DNA of 14,314 nucleotides, taken from the NCBI GenBank assembly GCA_902773045.1, contig CACYDE010000368.1, positions 1 to 14,314 on the forward strand, written 5' to 3'. Positions 6,200 to 13,245 of the stretch are shown piece by piece. Each line of letters opens with the position of its first letter. The stretch's first letter is position 1. This DNA is from an uncultured Ruminococcus sp. (GTDB taxonomy: Bacteria; Bacillota; Clostridia; Oscillospirales; Acutalibacteraceae). Position numbers and translations under genes: made by a program. The notes below the pieces were generated by a model. It ran no database searches. It had not been told where the DNA came from and saw only the letters and a list, made by a program, of their open reading frames with translations.

Positions 6200-6997
6200 T
6201 TACTGCTCTTTTTTAACCTTCAGCAGTATGAATCCGATCAAAGCGACCAGAAGAAAAAATGCAACTGCGCTTATTGAAACTATTTTAAATGTACGATGTT
6301 CGTCGGTTTTCTTCTGTGAATCAAACTTTATCGGCGGAACTCCGTCGAACTCGGCTTCATCATAAGTCATAACTATTCCGTTTGAAGTAACGTCCGATGC
6401 AATATTTTCTTTTTCGCTTGTTTCCGATGAGTTCGCGGCAGCTTGTTCGCCCGAGACGTAAGACTCACTTTCACCGACTGCGGAATTCAACGGAGAAATA
6501 ATAGATTCTGTCCGGGAAGCAGCTTCACTTTCCTGCGAAAAGCCTTCTCCCACAACGTAGACAGACTTTTTTATTTTTTCACTGTCTATCATTTTTGCAT
6601 TGGAATCGTACGCGTCTTTGATATCAAACTCAAAAGCCGAAGCCGCATCGTCGATCTCCGTTTTCGCGATAAACGTTATCTCCATAATTTTAGTTTCTTT
6701 AAGAAAATTTTCCTCGCCGTTATAAAAAAGAGACGCCCATGCAAACTGTCCGCTCACGGTATCATTGACTACTGTTGTTCCCACTCCGCAGTCATCACTC
6801 GAAAGATAGTCGAGCTTCTCCGCGTCATAATTGATAAACGTTCTGAAAGAATAAAGCTCCGTTCCCCCGTCAATCGAAACCGAAACAATTATCGTGTCGC
6901 CTATTTTTGCCGATTCGGCATAAGCAGTCTGAGCCAACGGAATTACAAACACGGCCAGTACAAAAACCGAAAGAATTTTTTTCAGTATTCTGTTCAT
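6200..6997 (-). CDS. Small cohesin-like membrane-anchored protein, coupled to galE
   Basis: A 265-residue exported protein. The ATG at 6997 was chosen over an in-frame start inside galE because it begins a clean signal peptide (MNRILKK, hydrophobic core, cleavage near AYA at 27). It also follows the galE stop by four bases, with GAGGG about 12 bases upstream. Residues about 30-150 resemble a cohesin module (GDTIIVSVSI, TFINYDAEKLDYL, QFAWASLFYNG, KIMEITFIA). Residues 151-235 are a Ser/Glu-rich spacer. Residues 238-259 are a membrane helix followed by KVKKEQ. It lacks the V-x-T-A-G-T motif of the other three surface proteins and has a shorter, less repetitive linker. It has no promoter of its own and is probably translationally coupled to galE. 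Binding partner unknown; it could be a cohesin-fold protein that does not bind dockerin. Confidence 0.75.
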   Translation of the reverse strand: MNRILKKILSVFVLAVFVIPLAQTAYAESAKIGDTIIVSVSIDGGTELYSFRTFINYDAEKLDYLSSDDCGVGTTVVNDTVSGQFAWASLFYNGEENFLKETKIMEITFIAKTEIDDAASAFEFDIKDAYDSNAKMIDSEKIKKSVYVVGEGFSQESEAASRTESIISPLNSAVGESESYVSGEQAAANSSETSEKENIASDVTSNGIVMTYDEAEFDGVPPIKFDSQKKTDEHRTFKIVSISAVAFFLLVALIGFILLKVKKEQ

Positions 6998-7001
6998 AGC
7001 A

Positions 7002-8012
7002 TTAATATCCCTCGGGGTTCTTTGACTGCCAGTTCCAGAGATCCCTGCACATATCTTCGAGGGAAAGCTCCGCCGTCCAGCCAAGAAGCTTTTTAGCCTT
7101 TTCCGCATTGGCATAAAATTCCGGGATATCGCCCGCACGTCTCGGCTTGATCTCATACGGCACGGGTATATTATTTACTTTTGAGAATGTATTCACGACC
7201 TCCAAAACGCTGTGGCCTTTGCCCGAACCGAGATTGATCGCTTCCGTTCCCGTATGATCGTTAACATATTCGAGGGCGGCAACGTGTCCCTTTGCAAGAT
7301 CGACAACATGAATATAATCGCGAACGCCCGTTCCGTCCGAAGTCGGGTAGTCATCTCCGAAAACTCCGAGTTTCGGAAGTTTTCCTGCCGCCACTTTAGC
7401 AACATACGGCATAAGGTTATTGGGAATTCCGCTCGGATCTTCTCCGATCTTTCCGCTCGGGTGAGCGCCTATCGGATTAAAGTAGCGAAGAAGAACGACC
7501 GAAAGTTTCTCGTTCGCCTTTGAAGCGTCTTTGAGGATCTGTTCGATCATAAGCTTTGTCCAGCCGTAAGGATTGGTGCAGCCCGTGATAGGCATAGTTT
7601 CAACGTAGGGAATGGGATTATCTTCACCATAAACGGTTGCGGATGAACTGAACACAAATTTGTTCACGTCAAACTTTTCCATAACCTCAAGCAAAGTCAG
7701 CGTCGCGTCAATATTGTTCCGATAATACATCAGCGGCTTGCTGCATGATTCGCCGACAGCCTTGTAACCCGCAAAATGAATCACTGCATCGATGTGCTGT
7801 TCACCGAAAAGCTTGGTCAGAGCTTCGGAATCCGCAACATCAATGGAATAAACGTCTACATCCTTTCCGGTGATCTCTCTTATTCTTTTAATAACTTCGG
7901 GCTTACTGTTTGAAAAATTATCCGCTATAACAACGTCATAGCCTTTTTCAATAAGCTCCACACATGTATGAGAGCCGATATAACCGGCTCCGCCTGTAAG
8001 TAAAACCTTCAT
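7002..8012 (-). CDS. galE: UDP-glucose 4-epimerase
   Basis: GalE interconverts UDP-glucose and UDP-galactose with bound NAD in the cytoplasm. It serves the Leloir pathway and supplies galactose for surface polysaccharide. The 336-residue protein has the Rossmann motif GGAGYIGSH (7-15), Asp31 followed by NFSNSK, Ser124 in FSSSATVYG, and the catalytic pair Tyr149/Lys153 (YGWTK), matching the numbering of the E. coli enzyme. The C-terminal half has the epimerase landmarks RYFNPIGAHPSG and GTGVRDYIHVVDLA. GGAGG lies just upstream of the ATG. A hairpin (8039-8067) separates it from the membrane-protein gene before it, and the cohesin-like gene follows four bases after its stop. No clear promoter was seen, so read-through from the 10210-10238 promoter is likely. 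Confidence 0.95.
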   Translation of the reverse strand: MKVLLTGGAGYIGSHTCVELIEKGYDVVIADNFSNSKPEVIKRIREITGKDVDVYSIDVADSEALTKLFGEQHIDAVIHFAGYKAVGESCSKPLMYYRNNIDATLTLLEVMEKFDVNKFVFSSSATVYGEDNPIPYVETMPITGCTNPYGWTKLMIEQILKDASKANEKLSVVLLRYFNPIGAHPSGKIGEDPSGIPNNLMPYVAKVAAGKLPKLGVFGDDYPTSDGTGVRDYIHVVDLAKGHVAALEYVNDHTGTEAINLGSGKGHSVLEVVNTFSKVNNIPVPYEIKPRRAGDIPEFYANAEKAKKLLGWTAELSLEDMCRDLWNWQSKNPEGY

Positions 8013-8038
8013 TTTATCCTCCTGTGATAAATAATTTT

Positions 8039-8067
8039 CAGACGAAATCCATATCGGATCCCGTCTG
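8039..8067 (-). promoter_or_regulatory. Twelve-base-pair hairpin between the Gx-transporter gene and galE
   Basis: CAGACGGGATCC pairs with GGATTTCGTCTG in the minus-strand RNA (twelve pairs, two G-U, loop GATAT). It starts one base after the upstream stop codon. It is followed by AAAATTATTT rather than a U-tract, so it may be a partial terminator, a processing site or a stabiliser. Confidence 0.55.
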
Positions 8068-8068
8068 C

Positions 8069-8590
8069 TTATGATATATTATATTTTTCCGACTTTTTTA
8101 TTGCCGGCAATAATATACTGTTTATAATCCCGGTAAAAGTTCCCGTCAAAACCGCAGAAACGACAAGAAACGGAGCATAATAAAGAACGGCGCTCCCCAT
8201 GATGGCAAACGACGCACACAGCTGTCCCGTATTATGACCGACCGCACCTATCACACCTATCCCCACGTAGCCGAACATATTTTTGTCATAACGCAGAAAC
8301 AACCACATTGCGGCGGCACTGAGCATACTGCCGCAAAAACTCATTATTCCCGCAGCAGGACCTCTTGTCACCGCGGCAAAAAATGATTTGACCAAAACGG
8401 TGCATACAGCGCCTTTGATCCCCAGAATATCTATTGCGGTCATAACCGCGAGGTTGGCAAGTCCTAACTTCGCGCCGGGAACGGGAAGTTCCGGCAGCAT
8501 ACCCTCCAAAAAGGAAAGAACGACCGTCAGCGCCGAGAGCATAGATGCGATCGAAAATTCGCGGCTTTTGAAAAGAGATCTATTCTTCAT
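8069..8590 (-). CDS. Gx-transporter / Hpre_diP_synt_I family membrane protein
   Basis: A 173-residue, strongly hydrophobic protein with about five membrane helices. The segment LPVPGAKLGLANLAVM (35-50) and a Gly/Ala-rich stretch near AAVTRGPAAGIMSF are the signature of the family named heptaprenyl diphosphate synthase component I, now often called Gx transporter. The old enzyme name rests on distant homology; the helical, small-residue-rich layout suggests a transporter or carrier subunit. The substrate is unknown. It starts three bases after the NusG domain II gene, with GGGGTG just upstream of the ATG. Pairing with a NusG domain II protein is a recurrent arrangement in Bacillota, so the two probably act together in the membrane. 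Confidence 0.8.
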   Translation of the reverse strand: MKNRSLFKSREFSIASMLSALTVVLSFLEGMLPELPVPGAKLGLANLAVMTAIDILGIKGAVCTVLVKSFFAAVTRGPAAGIMSFCGSMLSAAAMWLFLRYDKNMFGYVGIGVIGAVGHNTGQLCASFAIMGSAVLYYAPFLVVSAVLTGTFTGIINSILLPAIKKSEKYNIS

Positions 8591-8593
8591 TTT

Positions 8594-8983
8594 TCACCCC
8601 ACGACAACATCCGCTTCAATATCCTGCCCTCTCAGTTCAATGGAAACATGTGCCGGAAGACAGACTATCGTCTGCCCCGGTTTTGTGATCTTTCCGGTGT
8701 TCACGCAGACCTTGTCCGGACAGTTTGATCCCGTCACGGAAACTCCGTCGCTTTCAAGACATAATATCAGATCAAGATCCTCGTCAATACATATCTCCTT
8801 TTTTTCGGAAACATATTTCAGCGTTTCCGTCAAAACCACCTGTGAATTTTTCTTCACCACGACCTCAAGATCACCGTCCGCAGTTTTCCCTTCAAAATAA
8901 ACAAAACCAACGGTCAAAGCAATGAGAAACCCGATCAGCAAAAAATCAAAAACGGTAACTCGCTTTCTCGCATTATTATTCAT
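8594..8983 (-). CDS. Membrane-anchored NusG domain II protein
   Basis: A 129-residue protein. An N-terminal membrane helix (about 12-30) precedes an extracytoplasmic NusG domain II (about 38-128). The diagnostic segment GSNCPDKVCVNTG (85-97) followed by GQTIVCLPAHV (103-113) is clear, with conserved Cys88, Cys93 and Cys108. The ATG at 8983 was chosen over an upstream in-frame start at 9094. The earlier start would add 37 residues lying within the preceding gene, whereas MNNNARKR gives a normal signal anchor with GAAGGAAG upstream. It overlaps the preceding gene by eight bases and lies three bases before the Gx-transporter gene. This is not the transcription factor NusG, only its second domain. 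Function is unknown; the Cys pattern suggests a disulfide or redox role, which is inference. Confidence 0.85.
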   Translation of the reverse strand: MNNNARKRVTVFDFLLIGFLIALTVGFVYFEGKTADGDLEVVVKKNSQVVLTETLKYVSEKKEICIDEDLDLILCLESDGVSVTGSNCPDKVCVNTGKITKPGQTIVCLPAHVSIELRGQDIEADVVVG

Positions 8984-10160
8984 TCGAATCTGCGCTTCCT
9001 TCGACGAGAGCTTTCGCCATGTTGGAAATTTCCTCATAATTATAAGCTTCCATGATCTCATCAACGGATTTTTCGCTGTAATCTCCGCATGCACCTCCGC
9101 AGTAATCTTTCAGCAATGAATAAGGAGAAACAAAATCTTCGCTCGTGGAGTTGTCAAGCTTCTTCTGCCAGTTGGCGCAGATACTTTTTTCATTCAGGAT
9201 TTGACAGAGCGCCGCACCGACATAAACGCTGTCCGTATAATCAAAATAGTCATGTACGTCGCTGTTATATCTGCCTGTGCATAGATAATAATATGCGCTG
9301 TAAAACGTTATTGAATCTGATTTTTCTTTGTTGAAATACGTTATGTAATGCTTCGTTTCATCGCTGATCCGATAGAAAACATATTGAATTCTTCCGTCAA
9401 CAAGCTCGACAGTTTCCCTGTAATTCGAAAATTCGGGATACTTGTCCGACTGATACTCTCTCACTATAACATACTCCGCGATAAGCTCATTTAACTCATC
9501 GATCGACGCCGCATTGAGCATTTCATCAATTATTCTGTACTGCAAACCGGTCAGAGAAATATTCTCCTCGGTGAGTTTATAATCCGCCTCTCCTTCGACA
9601 AATACAGGAGCGTCAGGAGTCTCCACTGCTGCTGCAAATGTATTTTTCACATAAGCCTCTTCCAGCGATCCGGAACCGTTATATTTAACTGTGCTCGTGT
9701 CATACTTCACGGAATAAAGCATTGTATCATTCAATTCGACCCAGTCTTCATTTTTTTCCGTAAACATAAACGGAAGCATAGTCGGTGAGAGATAAGAAAA
9801 TCTGTAAACCGCAATATCCTTATATTGATTCGGCATCTCGATCCTCTGAGCAAACAGACTGTCTGAAACGTCTGAATTGATTACGTAGGAACTTCCTTTC
9901 AGCATGCCGTACTTTCTGCTGATAACGCAGCCGGTATCAGAAAGGTTATACTTTACGTCCCATATATCGTCGTTTCCCTTACGGCTGTCAAAAAGATCGT
10001 CTATCTCGCATATCTCGGCAATAGCTTCTTTATCAAGGCTGTCAAGCTCATCATAGGATCTGTTGATAAGCTTATTCGTGACAACGTCGATGCAGAGCAG
10101 TATAAACACAACCGCTGTAACAATAATAAGAACATTAAATATCTTCTTTATAATTTTCAC
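8976..10160 (-). CDS. Unrecognised membrane-anchored extracytoplasmic protein
   Basis: A 394-residue protein that I do not recognise with confidence. A basic N-terminus and one helix (about 8-27) suggest a signal anchor with the rest outside the membrane. Visible segments are DIWDVKYNLSDTG (65-77), a Tyr-rich region (285-310) and YCGGACGDYS (353-362) with Cys354 and Cys358. The run EYVIVREYQ ... GRIQYVFYR ... YVGAALCQIL ... WQKKL (229-335) loosely recalls uncharacterised helical proteins with a similar Arg-rich helix and a Tyr-Val-Gly-Ala-Ala segment; this is a weak impression only. No metalloprotease HExxH is present. The start is GTG at 10160, with a GTGGGGG stretch upstream serving as a modest ribosome site. 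It is the first gene of the cluster behind the promoter at 10210-10238 and overlaps the NusG domain II gene, suggesting a shared envelope function. Confidence 0.75.
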   Translation of the reverse strand: MKIIKKIFNVLIIVTAVVFILLCIDVVTNKLINRSYDELDSLDKEAIAEICEIDDLFDSRKGNDDIWDVKYNLSDTGCVISRKYGMLKGSSYVINSDVSDSLFAQRIEMPNQYKDIAVYRFSYLSPTMLPFMFTEKNEDWVELNDTMLYSVKYDTSTVKYNGSGSLEEAYVKNTFAAAVETPDAPVFVEGEADYKLTEENISLTGLQYRIIDEMLNAASIDELNELIAEYVIVREYQSDKYPEFSNYRETVELVDGRIQYVFYRISDETKHYITYFNKEKSDSITFYSAYYYLCTGRYNSDVHDYFDYTDSVYVGAALCQILNEKSICANWQKKLDNSTSEDFVSPYSLLKDYCGGACGDYSEKSVDEIMEAYNYEEISNMAKALVEGSADSNE

Positions 10161-10209
10161 GGTTCGCCCCCACTTTCATTAGATATTACTTCAAACACAC
10201 ATATATACT

Positions 10210-10238
10210 ATATTACTCTATTCGCGTTTATTTTTCAA
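10210..10238 (-). promoter_or_regulatory. Promoter of the 8976-10160 membrane-protein cluster
   Basis: TTGAAA (10233-10238), a 17-base spacer and TAATAT (10210-10215) on the minus strand. It lies about 50 bases before the GTG start. Confidence 0.65.
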
Positions 10239-10279
10239 CTGTTTTTTTATGAACAGCCATAATATACCTGCCTTAAACC

Positions 10280-10310
10280 AAATAAAGAGCAGCGATATCT
10301 CTACCGCTGC
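10280..10310 (-). terminator. Terminator of the serine operon
   Basis: GCAGCGGTA pairs with TATCGCTGC around a GAGA (GNRA-type) tetraloop (10289-10310; nine pairs, one G-U). TCTTTATTT follows on the minus strand. It begins about 20 bases after the serA stop. Confidence 0.8.
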
Positions 10311-10331
10311 CCGAAAAATATAAAATCAACC

Positions 10332-11492
10332 TTACTTAATGACTCTGACTCTGATAACGCCGTCAATTTCCGAGATCTTACTCTCAACGCCGTCAACATT
10401 ACCCGTCACGTCAAGAACAGTGTATCCGATGCTGCCTCTTGACTTGCTGTCGACATTCTCGATGTTCGCGCCGAGTTCGCTGAACTTCGCCGTGATCTGA
10501 TTGATGATCGTGGGAACATTATCATGGATCACCGTGAAACGCGGAGCTGTCGGCTTTGAAAGCTCCATTCTCGGAAGGTTAACGCTGTTGATGATCGAAC
10601 CTGTTTCGAGATAAGCCTTAACCTGATCTGCAGCCATAACCGCACAGTTCTCCTCGGATTCGGGAGTTGAAGCGCCGAGATGCGGAAGTGCGATAACACC
10701 CTTCTCGCCGAGAATATCATCTGTCGCAAAATCGGTGATGTAAGCGGCGATCTTTCCGGAGTTGATCCCTGCAAGGATATCCGTCGAATTAACAAGACCG
10801 TCTCTTGCATAATTGAGAATTCTTATGCCGTCCTTCATCTTGGCGATCGTTTCGGCATTGATCATAGCCTTGGTGTCGGGAGTAAGCGGAACATGGATAG
10901 TGATGTAATCGCATGCTGTATAGATATCGTCAAGGTTTGAAGTGGTCTGAACCTCGGAAGAAAGTCTTGCCGCAGCTTCGGGAGTGAGGAACGGATCGTA
11001 TCCGATAACATCCATTCCGAGAGCCACGCTTGCATTCGAAACAAGCGCACCGATAGCGCCCAGTCCGATAACGCCCAGTTTCTTGCCTTTGATCTCGGGA
11101 CCTACAAAATTACTCTTTCCTTTTTCAACGAGCTTTCCGACCTGATCGCCGTTTCCTTTGAGAGTTTTCGCCCATTCGATTCCTCCGAGAACATCTCTCG
11201 AAGAGATGAGCATTCCCATAATAACAAGCTCTTTAACCGCATTTGCGTTAGCTCCGGGCGTGTTGAAAACAACGATTCCCTTCTGCGAGCACTTGTCGAT
11301 CGGGATATTGTTTGTTCCCGCACCTGCTCTTGCGATAGCAAGAAGGCTTTCGGGAAGTTCCATATCATGCATAGCCGCACTGCGGACGAGGACTGCGTCC
11401 GGATTTTCGCACGCGTCTGCCACAGCATAATTATCGCCCAGACGGTCAAGACCGATTTTAGCGATTTTGTTCAATGTCAAAATATTGTACAT
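10332..11492 (-). CDS. serA: D-3-phosphoglycerate dehydrogenase, short form with ACT domain
   Basis: SerA oxidises 3-phosphoglycerate to 3-phosphohydroxypyruvate with NAD, the first step of serine synthesis. The 386-residue protein has a split substrate domain, a Rossmann domain with GLGAIG (143-148) and Asp166 in IGYDPF, the catalytic Arg230 (NYARDGLV) and His271 (LPHLGAST), and a C-terminal ACT domain (about 318-386). ACT domains in this family commonly mediate serine feedback, but serine sensitivity here is not shown. The start at 11492 has GGAG at 11502-11505 with nine bases of spacing. The ATG nine bases upstream would touch the ribosome site, and the longest in-frame start (11585) lies within the preceding gene. 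It is the last gene of the serC operon, before a terminator. The usual ARG/SRG motif reads ARD here. Confidence 0.93.
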   Translation of the reverse strand: MYNILTLNKIAKIGLDRLGDNYAVADACENPDAVLVRSAAMHDMELPESLLAIARAGAGTNNIPIDKCSQKGIVVFNTPGANANAVKELVIMGMLISSRDVLGGIEWAKTLKGNGDQVGKLVEKGKSNFVGPEIKGKKLGVIGLGAIGALVSNASVALGMDVIGYDPFLTPEAAARLSSEVQTTSNLDDIYTACDYITIHVPLTPDTKAMINAETIAKMKDGIRILNYARDGLVNSTDILAGINSGKIAAYITDFATDDILGEKGVIALPHLGASTPESEENCAVMAADQVKAYLETGSIINSVNLPRMELSKPTAPRFTVIHDNVPTIINQITAKFSELGANIENVDSKSRGSIGYTVLDVTGNVDGVESKISEIDGVIRVRVIK

Positions 11493-11501
11493 TTTATTCA
11501 T

Positions 11502-11505
11502 CTCC
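11502..11505 (-). promoter_or_regulatory. Ribosome binding site deciding the serA start
   Basis: GGAG lies nine bases before the ATG at 11492. It directly abuts an alternative in-frame ATG at 11501, which makes that one an unlikely start. Confidence 0.75.
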
Positions 11506-11538
11506 AAAAATGAAACTGTTAATTTCGCAAAGCTCTGT

Positions 11539-11889
11539 TCACGGATCTTCTTCATGCCTAAGCTCATCCTCGCGCTCCCACGCACATGAACAGCAGAATT
11601 TTTCTCCGTCTATTTCCTGCCAATAGTCGATACCCAGGTAAACATATTTTAAATCGGAAAGATATTTACCGCAGGCGCTGCATCTGAAACAATTTTTCCC
11701 CTCTTCAAGCGGAACATATGTCAGGTCGTTTATTCTGCCCCTTACATTATCCGAAAGCTTTATTTCCTTCGGATACCTGCTTACAAGCGTTTCATGCATA
11801 CTTTCAAGCAGCCTGCCCGTATTAACATCGTAAAAATCGTTTCTGTCGTCAGCCTCAAGCACATAATTCACGGTCAAAGATACGATCAA
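11539..11889 (-). CDS. Small putative zinc-ribbon protein in the serine operon
   Basis: A 116-residue cytoplasmic protein with no signal or membrane segment. It is read from a TTG at 11889 with GGGGTG (11896-11901) six bases upstream; the exact start is uncertain. The N-terminal half is polar and acidic, without a recognised fold. The C-terminal half has two Cys pairs spaced like a zinc ribbon: CFRCSAC (67-73, with Cys70 and Cys73 as a CxxC) and FCCSC (98-102, with Cys99 and Cys102 as a second CxxC), separated by an aromatic stretch (DYWQEIDGEKF). It lies 48 bases after serC and 46 before serA, inside one transcription unit. I do not recognise the family. A regulatory or metal-binding role linked to serine synthesis is possible but unsupported beyond its position. 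Confidence 0.7.
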   Translation of the reverse strand: MIVSLTVNYVLEADDRNDFYDVNTGRLLESMHETLVSRYPKEIKLSDNVRGRINDLTYVPLEEGKNCFRCSACGKYLSDLKYVYLGIDYWQEIDGEKFCCSCAWEREDELRHEEDP

Positions 11890-11937
11890 TTACAGCACCC
11901 CGCTCACAGAGCCTTACAATATATTTTAAATTTAAAA

Positions 11938-13023
11938 TCAGGAATTCTTCTCTTCGAAATCCTTCATGAATGCAACAAGCTTCTCAACGCCCTCCACAGG
12001 CATTGCATTGTAGATCGAAGCTCTCATTCCACCAACTGTTCTGTGACCCTTAAGGTTAACAAAGCCTGCTTCCGTTGCTTCCTTAACGAATTTAGCGTCA
12101 AGATCGGCGTCGCCCGTAACAAACGGAACATTCATCAAAGAACGATCTTCCGGAACTACTGTTCCCTTGAAAAGCTTTGAATTGTCGAGGAAATCATAAA
12201 GCATTGCCGCTTTCTTCTCGTTGATCTCCTGCATCTTCTCCAGTCCGCCGATCTCGTTTTTGATCCACTCAAGAACAAGCTTAGCGATGTAGATAGTGTA
12301 GCACGGAGGTGTGTTGAACATTGATCCGTTATCGGCATGAGTCTGATAGTTGAACATGGTCGGAGTAATATCCATTGCATTGCCGATGAAGTCTTCTCTT
12401 ACAATAACGACCGTCAAACCTGCGGGAGCCATGTTCTTCTGTGCGCCTGCATAAAGAAGAGCGAACTTCGAAACGTCGATAGGCTTTGAAAGAATGCATG
12501 ACGAAATATCTGCAACAAGCGGAATATCGCCTGTATCGGGAAGCTCATGATAAACCGTTCCGTATATTGTATTGTTCATGCAGATATGAACGTAATCCGC
12601 GTCGGGTCTGAAAGTTGACTTGTCAACTTTCGGGATATAAGAGAATGTCTTATCCTTTGAGGAAGCCACAGCAACAGCGTCGCCGTAATGCGCAGCCTCT
12701 TTGAAAGCCTTTGTAGCCCACTGACCGGTGAGGATATAATCAGCCTTTTTATTTTTTGTCATAAGGTTCATCGGAACCATAGCGAACTGTGAAGAAGCTC
12801 CGCCCTGGAGAAAAAGAACCTTGTAGTTGTCGGGAATCTGCATGATCTCTCTGAGAAGCGACTCAGCCGATTTAATGATAGAATCATAAACCTTTGAACG
12901 GTGAGACATTTCCATAACCGACTGACCGCTGCCCTCGTAATCAAGCATCTCTGCCGCAGCCTTCTTCAGAACCGACTCGGGAAGAACCGAAGGACCTGCT
13001 GAAAAATTGTAAACTCTGCTCAT
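11938..13023 (-). CDS. serC: Phosphoserine aminotransferase
   Basis: SerC is a pyridoxal-phosphate enzyme that turns 3-phosphohydroxypyruvate and glutamate into phosphoserine and 2-oxoglutarate; in some species it also serves pyridoxal-phosphate synthesis. The 361-residue protein matches the family length. It opens with VYNFSAGPSVLP and has MSHRSKVY (39-46), LQGGASSQF (72-80), Trp102, the cofactor lysine Lys196 in GAQKNMAPAG, and the C-terminal GHRTVGGMRASIYNAM (326-341). The start at 13023 was chosen because GGAGG lies nine bases upstream and the SerC N-terminus begins there. An in-frame extension to 13137 would run through the promoter. It heads the serC - zinc ribbon - serA operon. A phosphoserine phosphatase gene is not in the window. 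Confidence 0.95.
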   Translation of the reverse strand: MSRVYNFSAGPSVLPESVLKKAAAEMLDYEGSGQSVMEMSHRSKVYDSIIKSAESLLREIMQIPDNYKVLFLQGGASSQFAMVPMNLMTKNKKADYILTGQWATKAFKEAAHYGDAVAVASSKDKTFSYIPKVDKSTFRPDADYVHICMNNTIYGTVYHELPDTGDIPLVADISSCILSKPIDVSKFALLYAGAQKNMAPAGLTVVIVREDFIGNAMDITPTMFNYQTHADNGSMFNTPPCYTIYIAKLVLEWIKNEIGGLEKMQEINEKKAAMLYDFLDNSKLFKGTVVPEDRSLMNVPFVTGDADLDAKFVKEATEAGFVNLKGHRTVGGMRASIYNAMPVEGVEKLVAFMKDFEEKNS

Positions 13024-13108
13024 TTTATTAAGCCTCCAAAAAAATATATTAAGTAAACACAGCGCAAAACGCGCCATACATCTATATGTACGAAAAGTAC
13101 GCAAGTTA

Positions 13109-13137
13109 ATTATATTACATAATTGATTTATAGTCAA
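13109..13137 (-). promoter_or_regulatory. Promoter of the serine operon
   Basis: TTGACT (13132-13137), a 17-base spacer and TATAAT (13109-13114) on the minus strand. The leader of roughly 80 bases holds three short hairpins (GTAC/GTAC, TACAT/ATGTA and GCGC/GCGC) and then a run of seven T before the ribosome site. It is too short for a T-box. Confidence 0.8.
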
Positions 13138-13190
13138 ACATTTTCGTAAAAAAACAGAAAAATTTTATAAAATTTTCCGTTACTATCAAT

Positions 13191-13228
13191 AAAAGAACCG
13201 TCCGGGAACGATATTATCACCGGACGGT
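13191..13228 (-). terminator. Terminator of the S1-domain protein gene
   Basis: ACCGTCCGG (13197-13205) pairs perfectly over nine bases with CCGGACGGT (13220-13228), and TTCTTTT follows on the minus strand. Confidence 0.85.
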
Positions 13229-13245
13229 AATTTATTATAATAATA

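Noticed and set aside
284..6997. Classical LPXTG sortase anchors on the surface proteins
   Set aside because: No LPXTG or NPXTG was found before any of the C-terminal helices; only V-x-T-A-G-T occurs, reported as a finding.
6443..7096. Plus-strand open frame of 217 codons
   Set aside because: It lies opposite the cohesin-like gene and the galE end, both well supported. Its protein has no recognisable features.
13024..13108. T-box leader upstream of serC
   Set aside because: The leader is only about 80 bases and has no T-box sequence or large specifier stem.
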